From positions 1 through 33,029 of IMG/VR virus record IMGVR_UViG_3300021376_000208: 33,029 nucleotides of DNA, one strand, 5' to 3'. The notes under the pieces are model-generated. The model had not been told where the DNA came from. It saw only the letters and a program-made list of their open reading frames with translations, and made no database searches. Below are positions 7,866 through 14,469 of the stretch, piece after piece. This stretch comes from a virus. Made by a program: the position numbers and the translations under genes. Within the stretch, counting starts at the first letter, position 1. The number at the start of each line of letters is the position of its first letter.

Positions 7866-8573
7866 ATTAAAAAACTGGTTGTTGATAAAAATGTAGTTTG
7901 CAGGAGTAGCAGTAGGAGTTTGCGTCGATGTTGGTGTGGGTGTAGGTGTTAATGTTGTTGTGGGTGTTGGTGTCGGTGCAGGTGTGCTAGTGGCTGTTCT
8001 AGTAGGTGTATTTGTTGGTGTTGGTGTGTTTGTAGGTGTCTCAGTAGGTGTACTAGTGTTTGTTGGGGTTATAGAAATTGTAGGGGTTAATGAAATTGTT
8101 GGTGTGTTTGTGGGTGTTTCTGTTATTGTATAAGTAGGGGTATATGTAGGGGTTCTTGTGATAGTAACTGAAGGGGTGTTAGTACGCGTTAAAGTCGGTG
8201 TATTAATGGGTGTTCTCGTGGGTGTAACCGTAGGAAATGGGGTCTTTGTAGGGGTCTTTGTGGGAGTAATGGTTACGTTTGGTGTATTAGTTATAGTAAA
8301 AGAGGGGGTAAGAGTTAAGGTCTGAGTAAAAGAAGGTGTTATTGTTATTGTTTCTGTAGGGGTTGTAGTTGTAGAAGGAGTAAACGTTATAGAGGGAGTA
8401 ATAGTAGGTGTAATAGTAATAGAGGGAGTAACTTTAGGAGCTCCAGAGTTATTATTATTTTTTCTAGCAACAAAGCTACCAAAAGATAATGCCCCTATTG
8501 CATTTAACTTATTTAAAGATGAGAAATTGGTAGAATTAACGTATCTCTTCTTATTGGGATTACTACCTGCCAT
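7863..8573 (-). CDS. Thr/Pro-repeat stalk protein
   Basis: 236 aa. Residues 1-45 form a basic leader ([11 protein letters not shown]), and about 46-224 are low-complexity TPT, TPS, TNTP and ITPT units resembling mucin-like or fibre-stalk sequence. The last ~12 residues ([10 protein letters not shown]) are a short hydrophobic tip. Such stretches probably form an extended spacer in a phage fibre or neck whisker. The gene shares its ISITPT-type units with the protein at 23471-24943. Late-type box 5 nt before ATG. Confidence 0.8.
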   Translation of the reverse strand: MAGSNPNKKRYVNSTNFSSLNKLNAIGALSFGSFVARKNNNNSGAPKVTPSITITPTITPSITFTPSTTTTPTETITITPSFTQTLTLTPSFTITNTPNVTITPTKTPTKTPFPTVTPTRTPINTPTLTRTNTPSVTITRTPTYTPTYTITETPTNTPTISLTPTISITPTNTSTPTETPTNTPTPTNTPTRTATSTPAPTPTPTTTLTPTPTPTSTQTPTATPANYIFINNQFFN

Positions 8574-8578
8574 TTAGA

Positions 8579-8586
8579 TATTTATA
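8579..8586 (-). promoter_or_regulatory. Late promoter box, full TATAAATA
   Basis: Minus-strand TATAAATA, identical to the T4 late consensus, followed by 5 nt and the ATG at 8573. Confidence 0.75.
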
Positions 8587-8587
8587 C

Positions 8588-8899
8588 CTATAAAACTTTA
8601 ATTAAATAGCCCTTATCTGATAGTTTTGCAAATCCTGCTATATTATACACTATAATATCATATAAGCCGGGGTTATTTAAATTAGCTAAATATACATTTA
8701 ACCGGTTCTCATCAATAATATTATAATTATAATACCAAGTACCAGAAAATGCTCCAAATTTAGTATTGTTAATAGATGTAATAGGCTGCATATTAGTAAG
8801 AGAATTTGCGCTTAAAAATACATTAGTCGTCCAATTAAAACTATACCCCTCAAACGCAATTGTTGTTGACACCGCTGGTACATAGGTAATGTAGTTCAT
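8588..8899 (-). CDS. Small virion-type beta protein
   Basis: 103 aa, rich in Asn, Thr, Ser, Tyr and Phe with alternating hydrophobic residues, typical of beta-sandwich structural proteins. It reads as one immunoglobulin-like domain (strand segment PGLYDIIVYNIAGFAKLS near the C-terminus). No named family recognised. First gene of the minus-strand cluster ending with the subtilase, preceded by a late-type box. Confidence 0.65.
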   Translation of the reverse strand: MNYITYVPAVSTTIAFEGYSFNWTTNVFLSANSLTNMQPITSINNTKFGAFSGTWYYNYNIIDENRLNVYLANLNNPGLYDIIVYNIAGFAKLSDKGYLIKVL

Positions 8900-8904
8900 T
8901 ATAG

Positions 8905-8910
8905 TATTTA
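8905..8910 (-). promoter_or_regulatory. Late-type promoter box, back-to-back with an early promoter
   Basis: Minus-strand TAAATA 5 nt before the ATG at 8899. It directly abuts the plus-strand -35 box TTGATT at 8911. Confidence 0.6.
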
Positions 8911-8938
8911 TTGATTTTTTACATTACTAAAATAGAAT
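8911..8938 (+). promoter_or_regulatory. Sigma70-like promoter TTGATT-N16-TAGAAT
   Basis: TTGATT (8911-8916), 16 bp, TAGAAT (8933-8938), 5 nt, ATG at 8944. Confidence 0.7.
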
Positions 8939-8943
8939 AAAGT

Positions 8944-9096
8944 ATGAGCGCAGGTAAAGGAAGTAAGCCAAGAAATTGTTTTAGTAAAAATTTTAAACAG
9001 AATTACGAAAACATTAACTGGATTAATAAAGAAGAAAATAAAGAAATTAAAAATTATACAGTAAAAAAAAGCAAAAAAATATACAAATATCCTTGA
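8944..9096 (+). CDS. Small GKGSKPR-type phage protein
   Basis: 50 aa, starting MSAGKGSKPRNCFSKNF and then a Lys/Asn-rich helix. The start GKGSxPR followed by a short aromatic/Asn region matches a family of very small phage proteins of unknown function that I recall from many phages. The promoter 5 nt upstream of ATG supports a leaderless gene. Its TGA stop lies inside the -35 box of the next gene. Confidence 0.7.
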   Translation: MSAGKGSKPRNCFSKNFKQNYENINWINKEENKEIKNYTVKKSKKIYKYP

Positions 9097-9120
9097 CTAA
9101 AAAATAATTTCCTTTATTTT
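9093..9120 (+). promoter_or_regulatory. Sigma70-like promoter TTGACT-N16-TATTTT
   Basis: TTGACT (9093-9098), 16 bp, weak -10 TATTTT (9115-9120), 6 nt, ATG at 9127. The geometry matches the other early promoters despite the weak -10. Confidence 0.55.
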
Positions 9121-9126
9121 TTTTTC

Positions 9127-9438
9127 ATGCCTTATAAAAGAATAAAAAAAGGTGAACCTTTTGTATTTCAAGAACTTGTTTTCTTCTCTCCTCGACAGTT
9201 TGATCAACCTCTAGAAATACAAGATAAAGAATTTATTTTTAGACTTAAAGTATGTGTAAATTCTAGTCGCTGTTTTACCGGACCTTTTTATGATGAGGTT
9301 ATTGGAGAAGAAGAATTAACCAAAGAAGAAGTAGACAACGTTCTTGATATGGTCAATAAAACACCCGGTATTATTATTACCGGAAGAGAGTATACTAGGT
9401 TTGATGATTATGGGGGTCTAAAAAAGCTTTACTCTTAA
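9127..9438 (+). CDS. Hypothetical protein upstream of tRNA
   Basis: 103 aa, mixed alpha/beta. It contains FSPRQFDQPLEIQDKEFIF and an acidic helix EEELTKEEVDNVLDMV. No family recognised. tRNA-Leu starts 6 nt after its stop with no visible promoter, so this mRNA probably also carries the tRNA. Confidence 0.65.
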   Translation: MPYKRIKKGEPFVFQELVFFSPRQFDQPLEIQDKEFIFRLKVCVNSSRCFTGPFYDEVIGEEELTKEEVDNVLDMVNKTPGIIITGREYTRFDDYGGLKKLYS

Positions 9439-9444
9439 CTTATT

Positions 9445-9517
9445 CGCCTAGTAGTCCAATGGCAGAGACAAACGACTTAAAATCGTTCAAGTGTCAGTTC
9501 GAGTCTGACCTAGGCGA
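9445..9517 (+). tRNA. tRNA-Leu(UAA), short variable arm
   Basis: Acceptor stem CGCCTAG/CTAGGCG, 5-bp anticodon stem AACGA/TCGTT with loop CTTAAAA (anticodon TAA), T arm GTCAG-TTCGAGT-CTGAC, discriminator A, no encoded CCA. The variable region is only 5 nt (CAAGT), whereas bacterial tRNA-Leu normally has a long variable arm. The D stem is weak (3 pairs). Reads UUA, common in this AT-rich sequence, provided it is charged with leucine. Confidence 0.9.
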
Positions 9518-9525
9518 AGCAAATC

Positions 9526-9553
9526 TTGAACAAATTTAAAATTCCTTTATATT
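9526..9553 (+). promoter_or_regulatory. Sigma70-like promoter TTGAAC-N16-TATATT
   Basis: TTGAAC (9526-9531), 16 bp, TATATT (9548-9553), 6 nt, ATG at 9560. May also drive the five tRNAs at 9845-10282. Confidence 0.7.
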
Positions 9554-9559
9554 ACAATT

Positions 9560-9841
9560 ATGGACATTGATTATTATTTAGAACAGATTGAAATGCACAA
9601 TTCTAGCTATGAATGGATTGTAAGAGAATCTGAAAAAGTTGCTGTTGAACTTAAAGCTTTAGATAAGCAAGAAGAATTCGATTTTGATAAATATGAAAAG
9701 ATTACTAAGCGCTTTATGGAGTTAGAGGATCGTTTTAAGCGCAATAAAAAAGATTACGACGCTGTAGTAAGTCAAGTAAGAGCTTATTTTAGTGATAAGC
9801 ATGGTATTGATTTAATGGGCTTACTAGATGATCAAATATAA
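9560..9841 (+). CDS. Small acidic helical protein
   Basis: 93 aa, nearly all alpha-helical and charged, consistent with a coiled-coil hairpin (YLEQIEMHNSSYEWIVRESE ... RFMELEDRFKRNKKDYDAVV). It ends DLMGLLDDQI. No family recognised. Leaderless promoter start. The next tRNA begins 3 nt after the stop, so gene and tRNA array are probably cotranscribed. Confidence 0.65.
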   Translation: MDIDYYLEQIEMHNSSYEWIVRESEKVAVELKALDKQEEFDFDKYEKITKRFMELEDRFKRNKKDYDAVVSQVRAYFSDKHGIDLMGLLDDQI

Positions 9842-9844
9842 TTT

Positions 9845-9935
9845 ACCTCCGTCGTCTAACCGGTTAAGACCCTACACTTATAATGTAGTCGCTCTAGATT
9901 TGGGCAAAATGAAGGTTCGAATCCTTCCGGAGGTA
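9845..9935 (+). tRNA. tRNA with anticodon UAU (Ile?) and long variable arm
   Basis: Acceptor stem ACCTCCG/CGGAGGT, D stem GTCT/AGAC with GG in the loop, anticodon stem CTACA/TGTAG with loop CTTATAA (anticodon TAT), T arm GAAGG-TTCGAAT-CCTTC, discriminator A. The variable region is 22 nt with a GCTC/GGGC hairpin, so it is a class II tRNA. Class II is normal for Leu, Ser and Tyr, not Ile, so the charged amino acid is uncertain. It decodes AUA by anticodon. Confidence 0.85.
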
Positions 9936-9945
9936 CAATTTTACT

Positions 9946-10019
9946 GCACCTATAGCTCAACTGGATAGAGCAACGGATTTCTAATCCGTAGGTTTCAGGT
10001 TCGATTCCTGATGGGTGCG
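9946..10019 (+). tRNA. tRNA-Arg(UCU)
   Basis: Acceptor GCACCTA/TGGGTGC, D stem GCTC/GAGC, anticodon stem ACGGA/TCCGT with loop TTTCTAA, T arm CAGG-TTCGATT-CCTG, discriminator G. Reads AGA, the favoured Arg codon in AT-rich genomes. Confidence 0.93.
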
Positions 10020-10033
10020 GGATATATATTGAT

Positions 10034-10120
10034 GGACAGATGGCAGAGTGGTCTAATGCGTCTGACTTGAAATCAGAAGTACCAGCAATGGTACCGTGGG
10101 TTCGAATCCTACTCTGTCCG
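10034..10120 (+). tRNA. tRNA-Ser(UGA)
   Basis: Acceptor GGACAGA/TCTGTCC, anticodon stem TCTGA/TCAGA with loop CTTGAAA, long variable arm GTACC...GGTAC as expected for Ser, T loop TTCGAAT, discriminator G. Confidence 0.94.
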
Positions 10121-10125
10121 AATTT

Positions 10126-10197
10126 TGCTCAGTAGCTCAGCGGTGGAGCGGGGCACTGTTAATGCCTAGGTCGTAGGTTCGATCCCTACCTGAGCAG
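10126..10197 (+). tRNA. tRNA-Asn(GUU)
   Basis: Acceptor TGCTCAG/CTGAGCA, D stem GCTC/GAGC, anticodon loop CTGTTAA, T arm GTAGG-TTCGATC-CCTAC, discriminator G. Confidence 0.93.
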
Positions 10198-10199
10198 AT

Positions 10200-10282
10200 G
10201 GGTAGATACCGAAGTGGCCAAACGGGGGAGACTGTAAATCTCTTGGCTTACGCCTTCAGTGGTTCGAATCCACTTCTGCCCA
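10200..10282 (+). tRNA. tRNA-Tyr(GUA)
   Basis: Acceptor GGGTAGA/TCTGCCC, anticodon loop CTGTAAA, class II variable arm around GGCTTACGCC, T arm GTGG-TTCGAAT-CCAC, discriminator A. Starts 2 nt after tRNA-Asn. Confidence 0.93.
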
Positions 10283-10322
10283 ATATTGAATATCAATGAG
10301 TTAAAATTTACAAAAAAAACAG

Positions 10323-10350
10323 TTGACTGTTTCCTAGTTTCAGCCATAAT
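10323..10350 (+). promoter_or_regulatory. Sigma70-like promoter TTGACT-N16-CATAAT
   Basis: TTGACT (10323-10328), 16 bp, CATAAT (10345-10350), 9 nt to ATG 10360. The ATG 3 nt after the -10 box is followed by an early stop, so 10360 is the start; the leader would be about 3 nt. The sequence before the -10 (agtttcagcCATA) resembles that at 30443-30455. Confidence 0.65.
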
Positions 10351-10359
10351 ATATGAACA

Positions 10360-10683
10360 ATGAGCAATACATTGATTGAACCGACGGTTCGCAAGAACCC
10401 GGCTAACCGAGAGGGCGCCGCTAAGTCTTCTCGCCAGGTGACCCCTCGCCTGGTGTGCATTATCACCGGTAAGTCTCGTCTTACTAACGCCAAATATTTG
10501 GCTTCGAAGCCCCAGGGTTTCGTTACTAACTATATCAGCCGCCCAGCTCTTAAGCTTCTGCGGACTGGTAAAAACGCCCAGCAAGTTCGCTCTGAACTTG
10601 GTGTGACAGAGTCCCTTCCGACGATCTCGGATAGCGCTCTTGAGAACGCTATTAAGATCAACGGTAAGTGGTCTAAGAGCTAA
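10360..10683 (+). CDS. Abundant small basic protein, paralogue of 3565 gene
   Basis: 107 aa, Lys/Arg-rich, with the core TPRLVCIITGKSRLT ... NYISRPALKLLRTGKNAQQV shared with the 3565 protein. Codons are GC-rich and biased (CGC, AAC, GGT, AAG) against the AT-rich background, and the gene is monocistronic between its own promoter and the strongest terminator in the window; together these suggest very high expression. Function unknown; basic charge and the conserved Cys/Gly/Arg core would suit nucleic-acid or ribosome/RNA polymerase binding, which is inference only. Confidence 0.8.
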   Translation: MSNTLIEPTVRKNPANREGAAKSSRQVTPRLVCIITGKSRLTNAKYLASKPQGFVTNYISRPALKLLRTGKNAQQVRSELGVTESLPTISDSALENAIKINGKWSKS

Positions 10684-10726
10684 TTAATAGCTTAAGAAGG
10701 GCCTGAGTTAACTAAAAAAATATAAC

Positions 10727-10779
10727 GAAACCTCGTACCGAGTTTAGCTCTTCTTATCGGTACGAGGTTTCTTTTTTTA
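10727..10779 (+). terminator. Very strong rho-independent terminator
   Basis: A 15-bp perfect stem, GAAACCTCGTACCGA (10727-10741) with TCGGTACGAGGTTTC (10757-10771), 15-nt loop, followed by seven T. Confidence 0.95.
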
Positions 10780-10781
10780 CG

Positions 10782-10997
10782 ATGAAAAAAGAATTTAAAA
10801 ACGAAGAATTGCTAGATAGAAAAATCTTGTTTGCGAATGTCACAACAAATAGATTTCTAGTACAAGAAGGAAAAGTAAATGAATTTTCTCCTTCTGGTAG
10901 ATATATAAAAATTAATCATGAATGGTATTTTGTAGAGAAAATTGCTTTTTTAGAGGTATTTTCTAAAGAAGAACGCCCGAGTATGAAGTTTGCTTAA
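10782..10997 (+). CDS. Small hypothetical protein after terminator
   Basis: 71 aa, basic, with a beta-rich middle (SGRYIKINHEWYFVEKIAFL), suggestive of a small SH3-like or OB-like barrel, without a named family. Its ATG is 4 nt after the terminator T run and I see no promoter of the window's type, so it may depend on terminator read-through. Its stop overlaps the convergent gene's stop at TTAA. Confidence 0.6.
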   Translation: MKKEFKNEELLDRKILFANVTTNRFLVQEGKVNEFSPSGRYIKINHEWYFVEKIAFLEVFSKEERPSMKFA

Positions 10998-11605
10998 ACA
11001 GCTAAAGCGTCGCCTGCCTCTGTAGTAAGAAAGTCATTAGAGTCGGTTAAAAGTAAATCATTAAGTCTGGATGAAGTCAATGTCCAGGGAGCAGTTCTGT
11101 CAGATGCATATATATAATATGTCCTACCTGGTTCAAAGTTAACGAATGTAGGATCATTTAATGAGCTTCCGAATTGATAAGATTGAAATGTACCTGTACC
11201 TCCTGTAGTAAGTTGTTGACGAAATATTCTACTCGTTGTTCCTAGTATAGATTCAAATGGAGCAATAGGTATAGAAGGTCTATTCGAATCTAAAGATACA
11301 ATAGCCCAGGGAGCTGTGACATTAATTGATTGCGGAGGTGTAACAGGTGTGCCTGCTTCTGTATATGAAAAGGGTCGTTTTGCTACTACTAGATAGCTAG
11401 ATATAGAGGTAAACTGGGTTAACCATCTATTTAGTGCTGATCCAGGCAAATATGATTGAAGATTAAAATAAGGAGGAACTGAATCATATGCAGGGGTTTT
11501 AATAATTTCGATATTAACCGTTGGATTTAATGAAGAAAAAGCTATAGGCGTACTATAAGCATACTGAATTAAATTAATACCTTGAACCAAATTTATAGTA
11601 GCCAT
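10994..11605 (-). CDS. Tail-type structural protein
   Basis: 203 aa, Ser/Thr/Pro/Asn-rich and beta-rich. It starts MATINLVQGINLIQYAYSTP and has YLVVAKRPFSYTEAG in the middle, a layout I associate with virion-associated beta domains. It ends with acidic turns of the type LLTDSNDFLTTEAGDALAV, also common in phage tail proteins. Late-type box upstream. Confidence 0.65.
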   Translation of the reverse strand: MATINLVQGINLIQYAYSTPIAFSSLNPTVNIEIIKTPAYDSVPPYFNLQSYLPGSALNRWLTQFTSISSYLVVAKRPFSYTEAGTPVTPPQSINVTAPWAIVSLDSNRPSIPIAPFESILGTTSRIFRQQLTTGGTGTFQSYQFGSSLNDPTFVNFEPGRTYYIYASDRTAPWTLTSSRLNDLLLTDSNDFLTTEAGDALAV

Positions 11606-11612
11606 ATAATGT

Positions 11613-11618
11613 TATTTA
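11613..11618 (-). promoter_or_regulatory. Late-type promoter box, N7 spacing
   Basis: Minus-strand TAAATA with 7 nt to the ATG at 11605; slightly longer spacing than the usual 5. Confidence 0.5.
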
Positions 11619-11638
11619 TTCATAAACGAAACAAAATA

Positions 11639-11929
11639 CTAAATAGTATTTAATTTGTTTAGAACGAGTTCAAAATTAAACGGCTTTACATTATTTCCTC
11701 TGTCAAAGCTTTTAACAAACGTATTTGCCTCTTTAGCTAATGGTGCTTTATATTGAGCTGTTTTTTTACCTCTCTTTATTCCTACAAAAGCATAATCAGC
11801 TAAAACACTTACGTAAATTAATCCACGAACTTTATCCTTTATAGAATTAGCTATAGGACAGTTACTAGGATCAGCTATTGTACCGTTTTTAATATTTGAT
11901 TTAGTTATATTTAGTTTAACCTTTTTCAT
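11639..11929 (-). CDS. Small phage protein of the NCPIA type
   Basis: 96 aa. It contains PSNCPIANSIKDK followed by VSVLADYAFV and ends FVKSFDRGNNVKPFNFELVL. This order (Cys-Pro-Ile-Ala helix, beta strand, then Phe-Asp-x-Gly and PF-F-L end) matches a widespread family of small phage proteins of unknown function, from memory. Late-type box 5 nt before ATG. Confidence 0.7.
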   Translation of the reverse strand: MKKVKLNITKSNIKNGTIADPSNCPIANSIKDKVRGLIYVSVLADYAFVGIKRGKKTAQYKAPLAKEANTFVKSFDRGNNVKPFNFELVLNKLNTI

Positions 11930-11934
11930 ATAAA

Positions 11935-11940
11935 TATTTA
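11935..11940 (-). promoter_or_regulatory. Late-type promoter box
   Basis: Minus-strand TAAATA, 5 nt before the ATG at 11929. Confidence 0.6.
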
Positions 11941-11984
11941 GTCGAATTAACCTAAAAACTCATGTTTTTTAACCTATATTTGAA

Positions 11985-11990
11985 TAAATA
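11985..11990 (+). promoter_or_regulatory. Late-type promoter box
   Basis: TAAATA, 5 nt before the ATG at 11996. Confidence 0.55.
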
Positions 11991-11995
11991 ATTTT

Positions 11996-12331
11996 ATGAA
12001 TTTAGATGATCGTATTTTGTTTGAAAAGTATTATACGTCTAAAAAAATGGTTTCTGAGAAAAATAAATCAGAAGAGACAGAAGTTATTGTTAAACCTAAG
12101 AGCGAAGAGACAGAAGAAGAATATCTTGCTCGTAGAGATGCGGCTATAAAGGCGTCTATTGCAGCTAAAGAAGAATCTGAAGAACAACATGCTGTAAAGT
12201 CACATTATAATGTAAGTCATCATGCTCTAGATTTAGTAGATTCTCTATTAAGTCACCCTCATAAGTATTCTAAAGCTGATGTAATTAAAATCTTACAAAT
12301 AGCTAGCGATAAATTACAAAACAAAGTTTAA
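11996..12331 (+). CDS. Hypothetical acidic protein
   Basis: 111 aa. Residues about 20-65 are Glu/Lys/Ser-rich and probably disordered (SEETEEEYLARRDAAIK); the C-terminal ~45 residues form helices (NVSHHALDLVDSLLSHPHKY, then ADVIKILQIASDKL). No family recognised. A hairpin with a short T run overlaps its end. Confidence 0.6.
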   Translation: MNLDDRILFEKYYTSKKMVSEKNKSEETEVIVKPKSEETEEEYLARRDAAIKASIAAKEESEEQHAVKSHYNVSHHALDLVDSLLSHPHKYSKADVIKILQIASDKLQNKV

Positions 12332-12350
12332 CTTGCATTAAGCAAGTTTT
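12330..12350 (+). terminator. Possible weak terminator or operator hairpin over a promoter
   Basis: AACTTGC (12330-12336), loop ATTAA, GCAAGTT (12342-12348), then TT. The hairpin contains the -35 box TTGCAT (12333-12338) of the next gene, so it may terminate the upstream message, act as a protein-binding site, or both. Confidence 0.4.
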
Positions 12351-12360
12351 ATAATATTAT
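12333..12360 (+). promoter_or_regulatory. Sigma70-like promoter TTGCAT-N16-TATTAT
   Basis: TTGCAT (12333-12338), 16 bp, TATTAT (12355-12360), 6 nt, ATG at 12367. Confidence 0.65.
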
Positions 12361-12366
12361 TAATAT

Positions 12367-12525
12367 ATGTCTAACGAAAAACCTATCGTACGTAAATTAA
12401 AATGCGGTGGTCACGGTGTCTACACTATAGACTCTAAGACCAAGCAACTAGCTCAAACCGGCTATATCGGTCCAAATCTTTCCCTCGAAGCTTTCCTTCC
12501 CAAGGACGCAGTTATAGAAAAGTGA
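12367..12525 (+). CDS. Small protein with GGHG motif
   Basis: 52 aa: basic start (VRKLKCGGHGVYTID) with one Cys and one His, then a Gly/Pro-containing part ending in AFLPKDAVIEK. Codons are richer in C and G than in the neighbours. The leaderless promoter geometry fixes the start. It overlaps the next gene's GTG by 4 nt (GTGA). Function unknown. Confidence 0.65.
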   Translation: MSNEKPIVRKLKCGGHGVYTIDSKTKQLAQTGYIGPNLSLEAFLPKDAVIEK

Positions 12526-12833
12526 AGACTAAATGCCCTCTTATTAATAAGGAATGTATACAACATCAATGTGAATGGTACATTCAGATAATGGGTAAAA
12601 ACCCTAACACTGGAGAGGATTTAAATAAGTTTGGATGCGCTATATCTTGGCTTCCAGTACTACTAATCGAAAATGCAAAAGAAGTAAGACAAGGTGCAGC
12701 AGCAGTAGAAAGTTTTAGGAACGAAATGGTAAATGATAATGCAATTTTCAATAAACTTCTTATGACAAAAGTTCAAGAAAATAAGAAATTAGAAAATACT
12801 AACGGTGGAATAGATAATTTATTAGAAAATTAA
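12522..12833 (+). CDS. Cys-rich phage/bacterial small protein
   Basis: 103 aa from GTG at 12522. The first 40 residues hold four Cys (about 5, 12, 17 and 39) in the pattern CPL...ECIQHQCEWY...FGCAISWLP, a possible metal site. The middle helix VRQGAAAVESFRNEMV is typical of a small conserved protein family of unknown function that I have seen in phages and proteobacteria. GTGA overlap with the upstream gene. Its stop shares TTAA with the convergent tail gene. Confidence 0.7.
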   Translation: MKTKCPLINKECIQHQCEWYIQIMGKNPNTGEDLNKFGCAISWLPVLLIENAKEVRQGAAAVESFRNEMVNDNAIFNKLLMTKVQENKKLENTNGGIDNLLEN

Positions 12834-13372
12834 TTTTTTGTAGCAATAATTAAATCAACGTAGCTAACGTTAAAATCTAACGTATTAAAAGATAAAGTAT
12901 GACTATGTGCTGAGGATGCATTAAACGGCCCCGCTGTTCCTGTAGTCTGACTTCCATCGCGGCTCCTAGCACTTCTATTACCATCACATCCTCCTCTCGA
13001 TCTCCAGCAACCTCCACAAGTTTGTCCGTGGGTATGATCTCTTAGCCCACTTTGATTTGCAGTCAATACTGTTCCGCCTGCGAATCCAGTAAATGTAACG
13101 TTACCGAAAGGTAAATTCACTGTTCCTCCGCTCGTTACACTACCGCTTACCAATCTTAAAGAATTACCATTAAAAGTAGTTACTTTTGTCCACCCTGTAG
13201 GAGCAGAGGTTTGTTGAAATAACCATCTTGTTCCTACTGGAAACCCTGCTATACTATTTACAGAATCTAAAGATGCTTTATAAGTAAGATTAGTGTTATT
13301 AGTTAACACTAGAGAATCTGTTCCTAGTGGAGTAACTGTCGATAATCCAGAACCTATGCTTATAAAGCTCAT
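12830..13372 (-). CDS. Tail-fibre tip protein, paralogue 3 of 3
   Basis: 180 aa. Collar-like layout: PVGTRWLFQQTSAPTGWTKV, then LRLVSGS...GG, an HTH metal-site motif (DHTHGQ), a Gly/Cys insert CGGCWRSRGGCDGN, a second His motif (AHSHTLSF) and the closing FNVSYVDLIIATKN. HxH motifs in tail-fibre tips (T4 gp12/gp37 type) bind metal and hold trimers. Last gene of a tandem of three paralogues, joined to the upstream gene by an ATGA overlap. Likely a receptor-binding tip or head/tail decoration. Confidence 0.8.
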   Translation of the reverse strand: MSFISIGSGLSTVTPLGTDSLVLTNNTNLTYKASLDSVNSIAGFPVGTRWLFQQTSAPTGWTKVTTFNGNSLRLVSGSVTSGGTVNLPFGNVTFTGFAGGTVLTANQSGLRDHTHGQTCGGCWRSRGGCDGNRSARSRDGSQTTGTAGPFNASSAHSHTLSFNTLDFNVSYVDLIIATKN

Positions 13373-13923
13373 GTTTTTGTTGCAAGAATTACATCTACAT
13401 ATGTTGCTCTAAAATCATAATTATTTAGAGACAATGGATGTGTGTGTGCTTCTGATGCATTTCTTGCACCTCCATTTACACCAGAAGTTTCTTGTGCGTA
13501 AGACCCACCATTTCCGCTTGTATTACCGTCACATCCTCCTCTCGACCTTAAGCACCCTCCCCAATAAATGAGATGTGTATGCGATACCAATCCGCTTTGA
13601 TTTGCTGTTAATACAGTTCCTCCAATTGATCCCGAACCATCAGAGGGCTGTCTTACATTAAAAATTGAAGAGAAGGACGATACTCCACCAGTACCTGCAT
13701 TACCACTTACTACCCTTAGGGCAACGTCGTTAAATGTTGTGTTTTTTGTCCATCCAGTTGGAGCAGCAGTTTGCTGAAAAACTGTTTGCGTCCCTGAAGG
13801 TAATCCACCTATGTTTGCTAATGAAGTGATTTGTGTTCTATTATTAGCATTACTATAGTAAAGTAGACTATGAGCTAATGAAGGTGTTCCTGTAGGAAGA
13901 GATGAAATTTTAATATTAGACAT
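13369..13923 (-). CDS. Tail-fibre tip protein, paralogue 2 of 3
   Basis: 184 aa with the same order as its neighbours: PSGTQTVFQQTAAPTGWTKN, LRVVSGNAGTGG, SHTHLIYW, insert GGCLRSRGGCDGN, AHTHPLSL and closing FRATYVDVILATKT. The segment before the first His motif differs most from the paralogues. A TAAAAA box 5 nt before ATG may be a weak late promoter, or translation may be coupled to the gene upstream, which ends 1 nt away. Confidence 0.8.
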   Translation of the reverse strand: MSNIKISSLPTGTPSLAHSLLYYSNANNRTQITSLANIGGLPSGTQTVFQQTAAPTGWTKNTTFNDVALRVVSGNAGTGGVSSFSSIFNVRQPSDGSGSIGGTVLTANQSGLVSHTHLIYWGGCLRSRGGCDGNTSGNGGSYAQETSGVNGGARNASEAHTHPLSLNNYDFRATYVDVILATKT

Positions 13924-13924
13924 A

Positions 13925-14464
13925 TTAATTTTTACTTGCTATTATTGTATCAACGTATGATACAGAGAAGTTCATAGGGCTCATTGCTATGGTGTGTGTA
14001 TGTGCTTCTGCAGCATTTAATGCTGAATTTGCATATGAATTTTGTGCACCAGAATAACCTTGAGCGTTATTATTTCCACCTTCACATCCTCCTCTAGACC
14101 TTCCGCATCCTCCAAAATATTGTTGATGGCTGTGAGCTGGCATACCGGTTTGTGTAGATGTTAAAAATACACCTGCAACAGAAGCCGATACTGGTCTTGA
14201 AGTAAAAGCTGATGAAAAAGGAAGCGATCCTCCAGAAGAAGCTACTCCATTTACAACGCGTAATACTGCATCATTAAATGATGTTATTTTAGTCCATCCA
14301 GTAGGGGCACTGTTTTGTCTGAATAATGCTCTGGTGCCTGAACTAACACCTCCTAAATTTGACATCGATGCTTTAAAGGTGTCAGTGGAACCTCTAGAAA
14401 TAGGAAATACATCAGTACTTGCAGGAGCTGCAACCGGTCTAGTTTTTATGATACTATCTGGCAT
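13925..14464 (-). CDS. Tail-fibre tip protein, paralogue 1 of 3
   Basis: 179 aa. SSGTRALFRQNSAPTGWTKI, LRVVNGVASSGG, PAHSHQQYF, insert GGCGRSRGGCEGG, AHTHTIAM and closing FSVSYVDTIIASKN. First of the tandem trio; late-type box TAAATA overlaps the stop codon of the small gene upstream and ends 5 nt before ATG. Confidence 0.8.
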   Translation of the reverse strand: MPDSIIKTRPVAAPASTDVFPISRGSTDTFKASMSNLGGVSSGTRALFRQNSAPTGWTKITSFNDAVLRVVNGVASSGGSLPFSSAFTSRPVSASVAGVFLTSTQTGMPAHSHQQYFGGCGRSRGGCEGGNNNAQGYSGAQNSYANSALNAAEAHTHTIAMSPMNFSVSYVDTIIASKN

Positions 14465-14469
14465 AGTAT

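Noticed and set aside
7936-8133. Val/Gly-repeat plus-strand frame
   Set aside because: It is the antisense of the Thr/Pro repeats in the stalk gene; the same applies to the frames at 24342-24638 and 24639-24887.
10186-10584. Minus-strand 132-codon frame
   Set aside because: It crosses tRNA-Tyr and the highly biased 10360 gene on the opposite strand; it is a shadow.
12830-14464. Diversity-generating retroelement target
   Set aside because: The paralogues look like tail-fibre tips with variable regions, but there is no reverse transcriptase and no template repeat in the window, and the variation is not adenine-targeted as far as I can see.
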